Positions 17,352 through 27,244 of a stretch of DNA of 64,000 bases are shown here, piece after piece. Location of the stretch: assembly GCF_014211915.1 (NCBI RefSeq), contig NZ_CP060040.1, positions 2,232,001-2,296,000 on the forward strand, read 5' to 3'. A program made the translations under genes and the position numbers. This DNA comes from Burkholderia cenocepacia (lineage in GTDB: Bacteria; Pseudomonadota; Gammaproteobacteria; Burkholderiales; Burkholderiaceae). Each line of letters opens with the position of its first letter. Within the stretch, counting starts at the first letter, position 1. The notes beneath the pieces were generated by a model. The model did not search any database and was not told the DNA's origin. It saw only the letters and a program-made list of their open reading frames with translations.

Positions 17352-17390
17352 GGGCAGTGCGGCGCGATCGCCGCCTGCCCTGTTTTCGTT
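17352..17390 (+). terminator. Intrinsic terminator after tdh
   Basis: A GC-rich stem GGGCAG.GCGGCG / CGCCGC.CTGCCC with a CGAT loop (17352-17380) is followed by TGTTTTCGTT, 21 bp after the tdh stop. Confidence 0.75.
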
Positions 17391-17875
17391 TGCACGCGCG
17401 TCGTTGCGTGTCGTTGCGCGTCGGAACGCGTGATTCAGCGCTTGAGGTGAGATTATTCGGGAGCTGTGTGTGCGTGCCGAATCGCCGCGCGATCCCGCAT
17501 CGGTGAATGGCGATTTCACGTTCGCTTCACCTGTCGGGAGCCACTTCGCTTCTTCTCGTCACGCCATTCGGCGCCTGCTTTTCCCTTCTTCCACGCACTT
17601 CCCTGCTTCGCCTGGCAGGCGAGCGTTAGCTTGCCGCCGTATGCGACATCGCGCCGAATCGGGACATCAACCGTGAGCCGCATACAGCGTTGCGCCTCAC
17701 TGATAGGCGATGCGATCGACATCGATCGCCTCGACCGGTGCGCAGGCCACCACTTGATCCGTTCACCATTCAATCAGCGCGAATCGAGCTGAAGACTCGT
17801 CAGGACGAGCCGACGCTTCAGGCACGATTCAACCTTCCCACCGGCAGGGCCTTTTCATCCAGGCATTGACGGCGG
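17391..17875. other. Intergenic region, tdh to tetR
   Basis: No credible gene. It contains one satellite iteron-like site (17445-17464); the remainder has no repeat or RNA that I recognise. Confidence 0.5.
17445..17464 (-). repeat. Satellite iteron-like site B
   Basis: AGGTGAGATTATTCGGGAGC on the + strand: an inverted match to the origin iteron consensus, about 6.5 kb from the array. Confidence 0.75.
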
Positions 17876-17889
17876 AGAACGATCGTTCT
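17876..17889. promoter_or_regulatory. TetR-type palindromic operator
   Basis: AGAACGATCGTTCT is a perfect 14-bp palindrome 12 bp upstream of the TetR-family gene's ATG, the usual place for autorepression. Confidence 0.55.
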
Positions 17890-17901
17890 ACCGTAAACCC
17901 C

Positions 17902-18507
17902 ATGAACACACTTCTCGACTCCTCCGGCGAACCGGGCGTTCGCGACCGGCTGCTCGACGCGGCCGAAGCGCTGATCTACTCGGGCGGCATCCATGCGACC
18001 GGTGTCGACGCGATCGTCAAGCGATCCGGCGCGGCGCGAAAGAGCTTTTATTCGCATTTCGAATCGAAAGAAGCACTGGTGGTCGCCGCGCTCGAACGGC
18101 GCGACGAGCGCTGGATGCGCTGGTTCGTCGACGGCACGCTGGCGCGCGGCAAGGCGCCGCGCGCGCAACTGCTCGGCATGTTCGACGTGCTGCGCGACTG
18201 GTTCGGGCAGCCCGACTTTCACGGTTGCGCATTCCTGAACGCGTCGGGCGAGATACCCGACGCCGACGATCCCGTGCGCGTCGTCGCCCGCATGCACAAG
18301 GCGCGCCTGCTGGCATTCGTGCGCGAGCGCCTCGACGCCTATGCCGACGAAACCGGCATCGAGCGCCGCGGGCTTGCGCGCCTCGCGCGTCAGTGGCTCG
18401 TATTGATCGACGGCGCGATCGGCGTGGCGCTCGTCAGTGGCGATGCAAACGCCGCGCGCGATGCGCGCGCGACGGCTGAACTGCTGCTCGATACCGCCTC
18501 GCGGTAG
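17902..18507 (+). CDS. TetR/AcrR-family transcriptional regulator
   Basis: 201 residues from ATG 17902; a start at 17866 would put the operator inside the gene. The N-terminal HTH is GVRDRLLDAAEALIYSGGIH then VDAIVKRSGAARKSFYSHF. The ligand-binding half contains HGCAFLNASGEIPD, typical of the AcrR/YjdC-like subgroup that often has Cys or His in the effector pocket. The NTF2-like gene 63 bp downstream is probably co-transcribed and a likely target. Confidence 0.9.
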   Translation: MNTLLDSSGEPGVRDRLLDAAEALIYSGGIHATGVDAIVKRSGAARKSFYSHFESKEALVVAALERRDERWMRWFVDGTLARGKAPRAQLLGMFDVLRDWFGQPDFHGCAFLNASGEIPDADDPVRVVARMHKARLLAFVRERLDAYADETGIERRGLARLARQWLVLIDGAIGVALVSGDANAARDARATAELLLDTASR

Positions 18508-18570
18508 CCGACGCAGCGAATCCGAACCGGCTGCGTGCATTCGCGGCCAGAACCCGAACAGGAGCAACCC

Positions 18571-19050
18571 ATGTCCGCTTCCCCTGAAGTTCGTCCGCCC
18601 GTTCCGCCCTTCACGCTCGACACGGCGCGCCAGAAAGTGCGCGCCGCCGAGGACGCGTGGAACACGCGCGACCCGCAACGCGTGTCGCTCGCCTATACGC
18701 CGCAAAGCCACTGGCGCAATCGCGCGGAATTCGTGACGGGCCGCGACGAGATCGTCGGGCTGCTGCAGCGGAAGTGGGCGCGCGAACTCGACTACCGGCT
18801 GATCAAGGAGCTGTGGGCGTTCGGCGGCAATCGCATCGCGGTGCGCTTTGCGTACGAATGGCACGACGATGCGGGCAACTGGTTCCGTTCGTACGGCAAC
18901 GAGAACTGGGAGTTCGACGAAAACGGCCTGATGGCGCATCGCCACGCGAGCATCAATGATCTGCCGATTCGCGAGGCGGACCGTCTTTATCACTGGCCGC
19001 TCGGCCGTCGTCCGGACGATCATCCGGGGCTGTCCGATCTCGGGCTGTGA
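18571..19050 (+). CDS. NTF2-fold protein, DUF1348 type
   Basis: 159 residues from ATG 18571 with AGGAG upstream. The sequence has the cone-like NTF2/SnoaL pattern: [30 protein letters not shown] and [20 protein letters not shown], ending [13 protein letters not shown]. Related proteins are small cytoplasmic dimers of unknown catalytic role, often induced with TetR partners. It follows the TetR gene on the same strand. Confidence 0.85.
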   Translation: MSASPEVRPPVPPFTLDTARQKVRAAEDAWNTRDPQRVSLAYTPQSHWRNRAEFVTGRDEIVGLLQRKWARELDYRLIKELWAFGGNRIAVRFAYEWHDDAGNWFRSYGNENWEFDENGLMAHRHASINDLPIREADRLYHWPLGRRPDDHPGLSDLGL

Positions 19051-19100
19051 TGATGCGCGCACGCGTTCAACGGATCGGCGAACGCATCACTCAGGTTCAA

Positions 19101-19120
19101 TGGTGAGGAAATTCGGGAGC
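19101..19120 (-). repeat. Satellite iteron-like site C1
   Basis: TGGTGAGGAAATTCGGGAGC on the + strand, an inverted iteron with minor changes. Confidence 0.65.
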
Positions 19121-19130
19121 TGCCTGCTGA

Positions 19131-19150
19131 AGGTGAGATTTTTCGGGACG
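19131..19150 (-). repeat. Satellite iteron-like site C2
   Basis: AGGTGAGATTTTTCGGGACG on the + strand, a near-perfect inverted iteron, 30 bp from C1. Confidence 0.8.
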
Positions 19151-19526
19151 AGGGGAAATGTCGCGTCGAACTGGGTGCGTTGAACGGATCGACGCGACAT
19201 CGCACGGGTAAAGCGGCGCAGATGTGGACGCGCAGCGGTGTGCTTTCCTGCGTGATGCATCTCACCGATCGCATCGAAGCGATCGTGCATTGCCGATCGG
19301 TGTGTGTGAGCGCGACGTGCAACTCACCGATCGAATCATCTTTCGACTTTCAACGAAAAATCGCGCAAGCAGTGCGCGTTGCGATAGGGCGTTGCTCACC
19401 GCTCGATGTTCACCGCCGCCGCATCGTCAAAGTCGGCACACGTGCGCAACCGCATCGTGTATCGCTCACCGCAGACCGATTCACGAAGGGCCGCCCGGCG
19501 CCAGCGCCGGGCACGACCCTCACCTC

Positions 19527-20612
19527 TCACCCCGCGATCCGCGCGGCGATCGCCTCGCCCACTTCCTGCGTGCCCGCATTGCCACCGAGATCGCGGGTAC
19601 GCGGCCCCGTGCGCAGCACGTCCTCGATCGCGGCGACGATCGCATCGTGCGCTTCGCGTTCGCGGCCCGTGCCGTTGCCGAGGAAGTCGAGCATCATCGC
19701 CGCCGACCAGATCATCGCGACCGGATTCGCGATGTATTGCCCCGCGATGTCGGGCGCAGAACCGTGCACGGGTTCGAACAGCGACGGGAACGTGCGGTCG
19801 GGGTTCAGGTTCGCCGACGGCGCGATGCCGATCGTGCCCGTACAGGCCGGCCCGAGATCCGACAGGATGTCGCCGAACAGGTTGGACGCGACGACGACGT
19901 CGAAGCGGTCCGGCTGCAGCACGAAGCGCGCGCACAGGATGTCGATGTGCTGCTTGTCGACCGCGATCTCCGGATAGCGTTCGGCCATCTCGGCCGCGCG
20001 CGCATCCCACCACGGCATGCTGATCGCGATGCCGTTGCTCTTGGTCGCGACGGTGACGCGCTTCGCGCGCCGCTGCGCGAGCTCGAACGCGAATTTCAGC
20101 ACACGCTCGGTGCCGTGCCGCGTGAAGATCGACTGCTGCATCACGACTTCGCGCTCGGTGCCTTCGAACATCGTGCCGCCGACCGACGAATATTCGCCCT
20201 CGGTGTTCTCGCGCACGATCATGAAATCGATGTCGCCCGGGCGGCGGCCGGCGAGCGGCGACGGCACGCCGTCGAACAGGCGCGCGGGCCGCAGGTTGAT
20301 GTACTGGTCGAATTCGCGGCGGAATTTCAGCAGCGAGCCCCACAGCGAAATGTGATCGGGCACCGTCGCCGGCCAGCCGACCGCGCCGAACAGGATCGCG
20401 TCCATGCCCGACAGCTGCGCCTTCCAGTCGTCCGGCATCATCGTGCCGTGCTGCGCGTAGTAGTCGCAGCTCGCCCAGTCGATCTCGACGAAGTCGAAGC
20501 GCACGCCGAAGCGCGCGGTCACGGCGGCGAGCGCGCGCAGGCCCTCGGGCATCACTTCGCGGCCGATGCCGTCGCCGGGGATCACGGCAATCCTGTAAGT
20601 CCTGTCGGTCAT
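19527..20612 (-). CDS. ttuC: Tartrate/D-malate dehydrogenase (isocitrate/isopropylmalate dehydrogenase family)
   Basis: 361 residues. The family landmarks are GDGIGREVMPEGLRAL at the N terminus, IVRENTEGEYSSVGG (substrate Arg and Asn), KSNGIAISMPWWD with the catalytic Lys, and the NAD-binding FEPVHGSAPDIAG near the C terminus. The MPWWD segment and overall form fit TtuC/DmlA (tartrate, D-malate) rather than LeuB. It oxidatively decarboxylates 2-hydroxy acids with NAD+ and divalent metal. It is divergent from a LysR gene 115 bp away, as for dmlA-dmlR. Confidence 0.88.
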   Translation of the reverse strand: MTDRTYRIAVIPGDGIGREVMPEGLRALAAVTARFGVRFDFVEIDWASCDYYAQHGTMMPDDWKAQLSGMDAILFGAVGWPATVPDHISLWGSLLKFRREFDQYINLRPARLFDGVPSPLAGRRPGDIDFMIVRENTEGEYSSVGGTMFEGTEREVVMQQSIFTRHGTERVLKFAFELAQRRAKRVTVATKSNGIAISMPWWDARAAEMAERYPEIAVDKQHIDILCARFVLQPDRFDVVVASNLFGDILSDLGPACTGTIGIAPSANLNPDRTFPSLFEPVHGSAPDIAGQYIANPVAMIWSAAMMLDFLGNGTGREREAHDAIVAAIEDVLRTGPRTRDLGGNAGTQEVGEAIAARIAG

Positions 20613-20727
20613 GCAAATCTCCTTGGCTGGTTGGCCGGCTGCCGGGAAGGCTGTGGCCCGTCACGTCATTCTATTTGTTTCCATCTGGATTAAAATCGCT
20701 CAAAAGTTAATCGACTTTCCACGAATC

Positions 20728-21651
20728 GTGAATAAATCGCCGAACCTCGACGACCTGCGCGTGTTCAGCCTGGTCGTCCGCCTCGCGAGCTTCAGCGCGG
20801 CCGCCGAGCAGCTCGCCGTGTCGCCCGCGTACGTCAGCAAGCGCGTCGCGATGCTCGAGGCGCAGCTCGGCACGCGCCTGCTGCATCGCTCGACACGCCG
20901 CATGACGGTTACCGACGCCGGCGAACGCGTGTTCGCGCGCGCCGAAAAGATTCTCGACGACGTCGATCATCTCGTCGAGGACGTATCGACCACGCGCACG
21001 GTGCCGCGCGGCACGCTGCGCATGTCGAGCAGCTTCGGCTTCGGCCGGCACGTCGTCGCGCCGGCGCTGCTCGACTTCAGCGCGCGCTATCCGCAACTGA
21101 ACGTGCGGCTCGATCTGTTCGACCGGCTCGTCGACGTGGCGGGCGAAGGCTACGACCTCGACGTGCGCATCGGCGACGACATCGCCGATCATCTGATCGC
21201 GCGCCGCCTTGCCACGAACCATCGCGTGCTGTGCGCGTCGCCCGACTATCTCGCCCGACGCGGCACGCCGCGCTCGCTCGCCGATCTCACATCGCACGAC
21301 TGTCTCGCGATCAAGGAGCGCGATCATCCGTTCGGCGTATGGCGGCTGAACGTGCGCGGGGAAACGGTCACGGTGAAGGTTGGCGGCGCGCTGTCGACGA
21401 ACCATGGCGAGGTGGCCGTGCAATGGGCGCTGGCCGGACGCGGCATCGTGCTGCGCTCGATCTGGGAGGCCGGGCCGCTGATCGAACGCGGCGAACTGTG
21501 TCGCGTGCTGCCGGACGCGACCCAGCCCGCGAACATCTGGGCCGTGTACCCGGAACGCGTCGCGGCGTCGGCGAAGGTACGCGTGTGCGTGGATTTTCTG
21601 GTGGAGACGCTGGCCGGCCTGAATGCCGCGGCGGGTGACGATACGGCCTGA
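20728..21651 (+). CDS. LysR-family regulator, divergent from ttuC
   Basis: 307 residues from GTG 20728 (VNKSPNLDDLRVFSLVVRLA); the open frame extends upstream but that part is not LysR-like. The winged HTH is FSAAAEQLAVSPAYVSKRV with the DNA-binding wing RLLHRSTRRMTVTDAG. The effector domain follows. Its closest named relatives are DmlR/TtuA-type activators, and its position makes ttuC the expected target. Confidence 0.88.
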   Translation: MNKSPNLDDLRVFSLVVRLASFSAAAEQLAVSPAYVSKRVAMLEAQLGTRLLHRSTRRMTVTDAGERVFARAEKILDDVDHLVEDVSTTRTVPRGTLRMSSSFGFGRHVVAPALLDFSARYPQLNVRLDLFDRLVDVAGEGYDLDVRIGDDIADHLIARRLATNHRVLCASPDYLARRGTPRSLADLTSHDCLAIKERDHPFGVWRLNVRGETVTVKVGGALSTNHGEVAVQWALAGRGIVLRSIWEAGPLIERGELCRVLPDATQPANIWAVYPERVAASAKVRVCVDFLVETLAGLNAAAGDDTA

Positions 21652-21661
21652 AACCGGCTAA

Positions 21662-21681
21662 AGGTGAGCTTTTACGGGGGC
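21662..21681 (-). repeat. Satellite iteron-like site D
   Basis: AGGTGAGCTTTTACGGGGGC on the + strand. This copy has TTTTAC in place of TTTTTC, a variant shared with sites E1 and E2. It sits between convergent LysR and argC genes. Confidence 0.7.
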
Positions 21682-21715
21682 GTGCGCAGGCATCGTCGAC
21701 GATGCCTGCGGAGCG

Positions 21716-22657
21716 TCACGCCGCGTGTCGCGCGCCGAGCATCAGGTCGAGATTCTGCACGGCGGCGCCGGATGCCCCTTTGCCGAGATTGTCGAACACG
21801 GCGGACAGCAGCACCTGCCCGCCGTTCGCGTTGACGAACACGCCGAGCCGCAGATCATTGGTGCCGTTCAGCGCTTGCGGATCGAGATGCGTTGCCGCGC
21901 GTGCGTCCGCGAGCGGCATCACGTCGACGTGACGGGCGTCCGCGTAGTGGTGCGCGAGACACGCATGCAGCCGCTCACCCGTCACGCCAGCCGGAAGCAG
22001 GCGCAGCTCGATCGGAATGGTGAGCACGATGCCTTGCCGATAGGCACCGTAGGCCGGCACGAAGAATGGGCGGTGCGCGAGCCCCGCATGCTGCCGAATC
22101 TCGGGCACGTGCTTGTGCTCGAGCGCGAGGCCGTAGACCTGCAGCGGCAACGCGCGTGCCGCGGCGTCGCCGGATTCGAATGCGTCGACGGCGGCTCTCC
22201 CGCCACCCGAATAACCGGACACCGCATGGATGCTCACCGGGTAGTCGCGCGGCAGCAGCCCGGCCTGCAGCAGCGGGCGAAGCAGGCCGATCGCGCCCGT
22301 CGGATAGCAGCCGGGATTGGTCACGCGTTTCGCAAGCGCAATGTTGTACGCGTGTCCGTCGGCCATCTCGGGAAAGCCGTAGACCCAGTCGGGCTGCGTG
22401 CGATGGGCCGAACTCGCGTCGATCACGCGTACCGCCGGGTTCCGGATGAAGTCGACCGCTTCGCGCGCGGCCGCATCGGGCAGGCACAGGATCGCGATAT
22501 CGCATGCATTAAGTGCATCGGCGCGCCGCGCCGCGTCCTTGCGTTCGGCGGCGGGAAGCGTGAGCAGCCGCACGTCGGTGCGGTCGCGCAGACGCGCGTG
22601 AATCTGCAACCCGGTCGTGCCCTGGTCTCCGTCGATGAAGACAGTGGGGAAGCTCAT
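21716..22657 (-). CDS. argC: N-acetyl-gamma-glutamyl-phosphate reductase (short type)
   Basis: 313 residues. It begins [20 protein letters not shown] (Rossmann loop) and carries the catalytic Cys in [18 protein letters not shown] and the [10 protein letters not shown] loop. The length is that of the short argC class found in Burkholderia and some alpha-proteobacteria. It makes N-acetylglutamate semialdehyde in arginine synthesis. No other arg biosynthetic genes flank it. A LysR gene starts 121 bp away on the other strand and may regulate it. Confidence 0.93.
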   Translation of the reverse strand: MSFPTVFIDGDQGTTGLQIHARLRDRTDVRLLTLPAAERKDAARRADALNACDIAILCLPDAAAREAVDFIRNPAVRVIDASSAHRTQPDWVYGFPEMADGHAYNIALAKRVTNPGCYPTGAIGLLRPLLQAGLLPRDYPVSIHAVSGYSGGGRAAVDAFESGDAAARALPLQVYGLALEHKHVPEIRQHAGLAHRPFFVPAYGAYRQGIVLTIPIELRLLPAGVTGERLHACLAHHYADARHVDVMPLADARAATHLDPQALNGTNDLRLGVFVNANGGQVLLSAVFDNLGKGASGAAVQNLDLMLGARHAA

Positions 22658-22778
22658 GATGGTCGTACTCGTCGCGTTCGGTTGTCGTGGGAAACCGTAT
22701 CGTCCACCGAACGCCTAGAATAGGAAAAGTTGAATTTGCTGATCGTCTGATTCAGCTTTCCTGAACGAGAGGTGTGTG

Positions 22779-23663
22779 ATGCGCGAGATCAGTCTGGACC
22801 GCCTGCGTACGCTGGTCGCGATCGCGGACCAGGGCTCCTTCGTGGCGGCGGCGCAATGGCTTCATCTCGCGCCGCCGACCGTCAGCCTGCATGTCGCCGA
22901 GCTGGAAAGCCGCGTCGGCGCGCCGCTGCTGTCGCGCACGCGCGGCAATGTGCGCCCGTCGGTGATCGGTGAAGTGCTGGTGGAGCGGGCGCGGCGTCTG
23001 CTGGCGGAAGTCGAATCGACGCTGGACGACGTGCAGCGGCAGGTGCAGGGGTTGACCGGGCGCGTGCGTCTCGGCGCGTCGACCGGCGCGATCGCGCATC
23101 TGCTACCGCAGGCGGTGGCCGGACTGCGCGCGCAGCATCCGGATATCGACGTGCAGATCGCGGTGCTCACGTCGCAGGACACGCTGGCGCGCATTGCACA
23201 AGGCACGCTCGACGTCGGGCTGGTCGCGCTGCCGCAAGCGCCGGTCGCGGGGCTGTCGATCCGCCCGTGGCGCCGCGACCCGGTGATGGCTTTCCTGCCC
23301 GCAGACTGGCCGCTTCCGGCCCGTGTGACGCCGGCGTATCTGGCCGCGCGGCCGCTGATTCTCAACGATGCGACGACGCGCCTGTCGCGGCTCACGACCG
23401 AATGGTTCGCGCTCGGCGGCCACCGGCCCGTGCCGCGGATCGAACTCAACTACAACGATGCGATCAAGAGCCTGGTCGCCGCGGGGTACGGCGCGACGCT
23501 GCTGCCGCACGAGGCGGGCGCCCCGCTGCCGGATGCGCGTATCGTCATGCGGCCGCTACGTCCGGCGCTGTGGCGCGAACTGGGGATCGCCCATCGGGCC
23601 GGCCCGGTCGAACGGGCGACGCAGCATGTGCTCGATGCGCTGCGGGCGCTCGGCGCGCGATAG
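22779..23663 (+). CDS. LysR-family regulator, divergent from argC
   Basis: 294 residues from ATG 22779 (a GTG lies one codon upstream). The N-terminal HTH is LRTLVAIADQGSFVAAAQWL then PTVSLHVAELESRVGAPLLS. The effector-binding domain runs from about residue 90. Target and ligand are unknown; argC is the obvious candidate from divergence. Confidence 0.88.
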   Translation: MREISLDRLRTLVAIADQGSFVAAAQWLHLAPPTVSLHVAELESRVGAPLLSRTRGNVRPSVIGEVLVERARRLLAEVESTLDDVQRQVQGLTGRVRLGASTGAIAHLLPQAVAGLRAQHPDIDVQIAVLTSQDTLARIAQGTLDVGLVALPQAPVAGLSIRPWRRDPVMAFLPADWPLPARVTPAYLAARPLILNDATTRLSRLTTEWFALGGHRPVPRIELNYNDAIKSLVAAGYGATLLPHEAGAPLPDARIVMRPLRPALWRELGIAHRAGPVERATQHVLDALRALGAR

Positions 23664-23695
23664 CGGGCCGTCGTGCGGCTGGCCCGCACGCGCGT

Positions 23696-24160
23696 TCAGA
23701 GCCGGTTGTCCTTCGCCAGCGTGAGCACGCGCGCCCAGCGCTGCGCATCGCGCTTGTCCATCATCGGCAGCTTCCATTCGTCGCGGACGGCGTCGCGCAC
23801 GTGAACGACGAGATGCCAGCGGCCGTCGATCGGCGCGGCCTCGCAGCCGTCGAGCTGCGACAGCGTATAGCGGCCGTCCGCGCTGTCATGCGACAGCCAC
23901 AGCAACCCTTGCGTCGTGGACACGCGCAACTCGCCCCACGCGCGATGCACGATATGCGTCCAGCCTGCTTCCTTCGTGTTGGGTGCGATGTCGCGGCGGC
24001 GCTTGAGCCACCACGCGATCAGTGCGATCAGGAGTGCGGCGGCGAGCACGGCGGCCGCGATCGCGACCGGCTGGCCGAACTGCGCGGCGATGACGTGAAA
24101 CAGGTGAACGGCGCCCCATCCGAGGGCGATGAGCGCGAATAGCGCAATGAAAATCGGCAT
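23696..24160 (-). CDS. Membrane-anchored protein of unknown function
   Basis: 154 residues from ATG 24158-24160. It opens with two closely spaced hydrophobic segments (MPIFIALFALIALGWGAVHL and IAAAVLAAALLIALIAWWL) followed by KRRRD, so the remaining ~100 residues are probably cytoplasmic. That part (WTHIVHRAWGELRVSTTQG...DEWKLPMMDKRDAQRWARVL) resembles a small beta-barrel, PH-like fold, but I cannot name a family. It lies 60 bp downstream of the patatin gene and may end that operon. Confidence 0.65.
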   Translation of the reverse strand: MPIFIALFALIALGWGAVHLFHVIAAQFGQPVAIAAAVLAAALLIALIAWWLKRRRDIAPNTKEAGWTHIVHRAWGELRVSTTQGLLWLSHDSADGRYTLSQLDGCEAAPIDGRWHLVVHVRDAVRDEWKLPMMDKRDAQRWARVLTLAKDNRL

Positions 24161-24220
24161 GTCGAATCGGAAAGGAGGACGGGCCGGCGCAGGCAGCGCA
24201 CCGGCCCGTTGCACACGGCA

Positions 24221-25438
24221 TTACCGGCGGCGGTGAATGTCGTGCGTGACGAAGCCCGCGTCGTTGGTGGGCAGCGCGAGGCCGTCCTTCACCGCGAGCG
24301 TCTTGCGGATGTCGTCGAGACCCGCGGACCAGTGGTCGCGCATCGTCGACAGACCGAACTGATAGTCCTTGTAGTGATGCTCGTACGCCTTCTGCTGATA
24401 GATCAGGTGCTGGATGTTGTACTTCTTCCCGCTCGACATCGCTTCGGCTTCGACGCACCACGGGTCGTTCTTGCGTTGCTCTTCCGGCACCTGTTCGAGC
24501 ACGTGGCGCAGCACGTTGCGGTAGCGCTGTTCGCGCTGCAGCGTGTCGGTCACGAAACGCGTGCGGCTCGAATACTGCACGTCCTTCGTGCGCTCGGCGA
24601 CGTCGGCCATCGTGCGCGGCAGCGGCCCGCGCGCGCTCCACAGATCGACCTGAAACGCGAGCGTGTCGCTGCGCGGCCGGGCGCGCAGCACTTCCATCAG
24701 CGGCGTGTTCGACACGACACCGCCGTCCCAGTAATACTCGCCGTCGATCTCGACGGGCGGGAACGCGGGCGGCAACGCACCGGACGCCATGAAATGCTCG
24801 GGCGCGAGACGGATGCGCGAGTTGTCGAAGTACACGAAGTTGCCGGTGCCGACGTTGACCGCGCCGACCGACACGCGCGTCTCGCCCGAATTGATCCGGT
24901 CGAAATCGCACAGCTTGAGCAGCGTCGTGCGCAGCGCCGACGTGTCGTACCAGCTGATCTTTTGCGGATGATCGGCCACGCCCGGCAGCGGCGGCGGGAA
25001 GCGCGGCACGAAGAACCCTTGCTGGCCCTGCATCATCGCGCTCGCGGCCTGCGACGCGGTGAAGAACGTGCGCACCTGGTCGATGCTGTTGAACAGCGCG
25101 AATTCGAACGCGGCCGGAATCGCGGGAAAGAACGCCGGCTGGCAGATCGTTTCCCAGAACTCACGCAGGCGCTCGACGCGATGCTCGGGCGCATTGCCGG
25201 CGATCAGCGCGGTGTTGAGCGCGCCGATCGAGATGCCCGCGATCCAGTCGAGCGGAATGCCCGCCTCGTGCAGCCCTTCGAACACGCCGGCCTGGTACGC
25301 GCCGAGCGCGCCGCCGCCCTGCAGGACGAGCGCGATCGTTTCGTACGGCAGCGACCGCGCAGCGGCCGGTGCGCCGGCTTCGTGGTGCAGGTCCGCCGCA
25401 TCCACGGCCTGCTTTTCGGTGCGGGCGTGCGGCTTCAT
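24221..25438 (-). CDS. Patatin-like phospholipase / PHB-depolymerase-associated hydrolase
   Basis: 405 residues from ATG 25436-25438, the start overlapping the bdhA stop by 4 bp. Patatin elements: the oxyanion loop [16 protein letters not shown] near residue 38, the nucleophile Ser in [14 protein letters not shown], and the Asp of the dyad in [12 protein letters not shown]. The C-terminal half contains a DUF3734-type region ([19 protein letters not shown]). It lies in an operon with 3-hydroxybutyrate dehydrogenase and acetoacetate decarboxylase. It may release hydroxybutyrate or act on lipids; a PHB role is inferred from neighbours only. Confidence 0.88.
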   Translation of the reverse strand: MKPHARTEKQAVDAADLHHEAGAPAAARSLPYETIALVLQGGGALGAYQAGVFEGLHEAGIPLDWIAGISIGALNTALIAGNAPEHRVERLREFWETICQPAFFPAIPAAFEFALFNSIDQVRTFFTASQAASAMMQGQQGFFVPRFPPPLPGVADHPQKISWYDTSALRTTLLKLCDFDRINSGETRVSVGAVNVGTGNFVYFDNSRIRLAPEHFMASGALPPAFPPVEIDGEYYWDGGVVSNTPLMEVLRARPRSDTLAFQVDLWSARGPLPRTMADVAERTKDVQYSSRTRFVTDTLQREQRYRNVLRHVLEQVPEEQRKNDPWCVEAEAMSSGKKYNIQHLIYQQKAYEHHYKDYQFGLSTMRDHWSAGLDDIRKTLAVKDGLALPTNDAGFVTHDIHRRR

Positions 25439-26220
25439 TGCATGAACCAGCCGTGGCTGACGATGAACGACTGGCCCGTGAGCGCGGCGCTCGGGAACGC
25501 CGACAGGAACAGCACCGTCTGCGCGACGTCCTGCACCGTCGTGAACACGCCGTCGACCGTGTTGCCGAGCATCACCTTCTTGATCACTTCCTCTTCGCTG
25601 ATGCCGAGCTCCTTCGCCTGCTCCGGAATCTGCTTGTCGACCAGCGGCGTGCGCACGAAGCCCGGACACACGACGTGCGAGCGCACGTTGTGCTTCGCGC
25701 CTTCCTTCGCCAGCACGCGGGCGAGACCGAGCAGGCCATGCTTGGCCGTCACGTACGCCGACTTCAGCGGCGACGCTTCGTGCGAGTGCACCGAACCCAT
25801 GTAGATCACGACGCCGCCGCGATCGTCCTTGTACATGTGCTTGAGCGCGGCCTTCGTCGTCAGGAACGCGCCGTCCACGTGAATCGCCTGCATCTTCTTC
25901 CAGTCGGAGAACGAATAGTTCTCGATCGGATTGACGATCTGGATGCCGGCGTTCGACACGAGGATGTCGACCGAGCCGAACGCTTCGGCCACCTTGTCGA
26001 TGCCGCTGTTCACGGCGTCCTCGTTGGTCACGTCCATCGCGACGCCGATCGCCTTGCCGCCTGCCTTGTTGATCTCGTCGGCGACCGCGTTCGCGCCGTC
26101 CTGGTTCAGGTCGGCGATCGCGACGGCCGCGCCTGCCTTGGCCAACTCGAGTGCGATTTCCTTGCCGATGCCGCTCGCGGCGCCCGTGACGACTGCGGTC
26201 TTGCCATTCAGGTTGCTCAT
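25435..26220 (-). CDS. bdhA: 3-hydroxybutyrate dehydrogenase
   Basis: 261 residues, a classical SDR. The NAD motif is [14 protein letters not shown], with NAG in [10 protein letters not shown], catalytic Ser in YMGSVHSH, and Tyr/Lys in SAYVTAKHG. The [15 protein letters not shown] segment and C-terminal WFMQ are hallmarks of D-3-hydroxybutyrate dehydrogenase. It interconverts 3-hydroxybutyrate and acetoacetate. It lies between adc (upstream) and the patatin gene (downstream, 4-bp overlap). Confidence 0.94.
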   Translation of the reverse strand: MSNLNGKTAVVTGAASGIGKEIALELAKAGAAVAIADLNQDGANAVADEINKAGGKAIGVAMDVTNEDAVNSGIDKVAEAFGSVDILVSNAGIQIVNPIENYSFSDWKKMQAIHVDGAFLTTKAALKHMYKDDRGGVVIYMGSVHSHEASPLKSAYVTAKHGLLGLARVLAKEGAKHNVRSHVVCPGFVRTPLVDKQIPEQAKELGISEEEVIKKVMLGNTVDGVFTTVQDVAQTVLFLSAFPSAALTGQSFIVSHGWFMQ

Positions 26221-26272
26221 GTTCGAATTCCCGTGGTGAAAGGATTGACAGGGAGAAAGGACTGCGGACGTG

Positions 26273-27013
26273 TTACTGGGCCAGGTAATCGTAGACGACT
26301 TCGCCGAGGCCCAGCGTCAAATCCGCGACGAGGTGGCGCGCTTCGACGATTTCGAGCACCGGCAGATCGGCCACCGGCGCGAGCGCGTGCGGCGCCAGCT
26401 CGAGCGATGCGGGGCCCGTCCACGCGCCCTTCATCTTGATGTCCTGCATGTAATAGCGCACCAGTTCGCAGACGCGTGCGGTGCCGTCGACGTGCGGGAT
26501 GATCTTCAGCAGGAAATTGGGGCCGGCGAGCCGCTTCGTCTGCTCGTCGATGTCGAGTTCCTTGTGCTTGTAGCCCATCGTGCCGGTCGCGACGCGCACC
26601 TTGCCGTAGTCGAGCGTGCCCAGGATGTGATCGGTGTTCACGTGCAGCGTGGGCGACGCGAGCTTCTTCGGGAAGCCCCACAGCTCGCGGCCGCCGGCGA
26701 TCGGCGGGTGATCGTCGAGATACATCGCGAGCGTATAGCCGCCCGGCTGGCCTTCGTATTCGACGGGGATCACCTGGCCGCTTTCGGTGTAATCGCCGAA
26801 GCCGGTCGAATCGGCCATGCGGATGAATTCGTAGTGGACGAGCGGCTCGGTGACCTGCAGCGGCTCGGGGACGATTTCACGGAGGCGGTCCGGATCGGTG
26901 CGGTACGTGATGATCAGAAACTCACGATCGACGAAACGGTACGGGCCCATCGGGAATGCAGGGCTGGTCAACGGCATCGCAAACGCTTTCGATCGGACAT
27001 CGCTGGGTTTCAT
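26273..27013 (-). CDS. adc: Acetoacetate decarboxylase
   Basis: 246 residues from ATG 27011-27013, with AAGGAG upstream. The family signature [17 protein letters not shown] holds the catalytic Schiff-base Lys pair region, and [20 protein letters not shown] is the conserved N-terminal strand. It converts acetoacetate to acetone and CO2. It is first gene of adc-bdhA-patatin, an operon for disposing of or tapping ketone bodies from polyhydroxybutyrate. Confidence 0.93.
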   Translation of the reverse strand: MKPSDVRSKAFAMPLTSPAFPMGPYRFVDREFLIITYRTDPDRLREIVPEPLQVTEPLVHYEFIRMADSTGFGDYTESGQVIPVEYEGQPGGYTLAMYLDDHPPIAGGRELWGFPKKLASPTLHVNTDHILGTLDYGKVRVATGTMGYKHKELDIDEQTKRLAGPNFLLKIIPHVDGTARVCELVRYYMQDIKMKGAWTGPASLELAPHALAPVADLPVLEIVEARHLVADLTLGLGEVVYDYLAQ

Positions 27014-27221
27014 GCGGACTCCTTGTTGTTGATCGCTTCGTGGATGAGTGGACGTAATCGTATGCCTGTGCGTTGCCGTTGTGCGATGCCGCATCTGGAA
27101 TTAATTGTTGCCGATTTCGAATAATTTGCGGCGTAAATATTGAGATGAATGAGACAAACGGTCTGGACGGCGTGCCGGCCCGGGCGATGGTCGCAGGCGT
27201 CGATGACGCCCTCATGTGAAA

Positions 27222-27241
27222 CGGGTGAGTCTTTACGGGAA
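27222..27241 (-). repeat. Satellite iteron-like site E1
   Basis: CGGGTGAGTCTTTACGGGAA on the + strand; a variant of the inverted iteron. Confidence 0.6.
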
Positions 27242-27244
27242 AGG

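Larger units (their letters stand above)
19051..19526. other. Intergenic region with two satellite iteron sites
   Basis: 476 bp with no credible gene, between the convergent NTF2-like and tartrate dehydrogenase genes. It holds satellites at 19101 and 19131. Five further CTCACC words occur on the + strand (two as CTCACCGATCG) but without the CCCGAAAA half. Confidence 0.5.

Noticed and set aside
19250..19530. Additional CTCACC words as forward-oriented iterons
   Set aside because: Only the six-base half is present; the CCCGAAAA half is missing or too degenerate to count.
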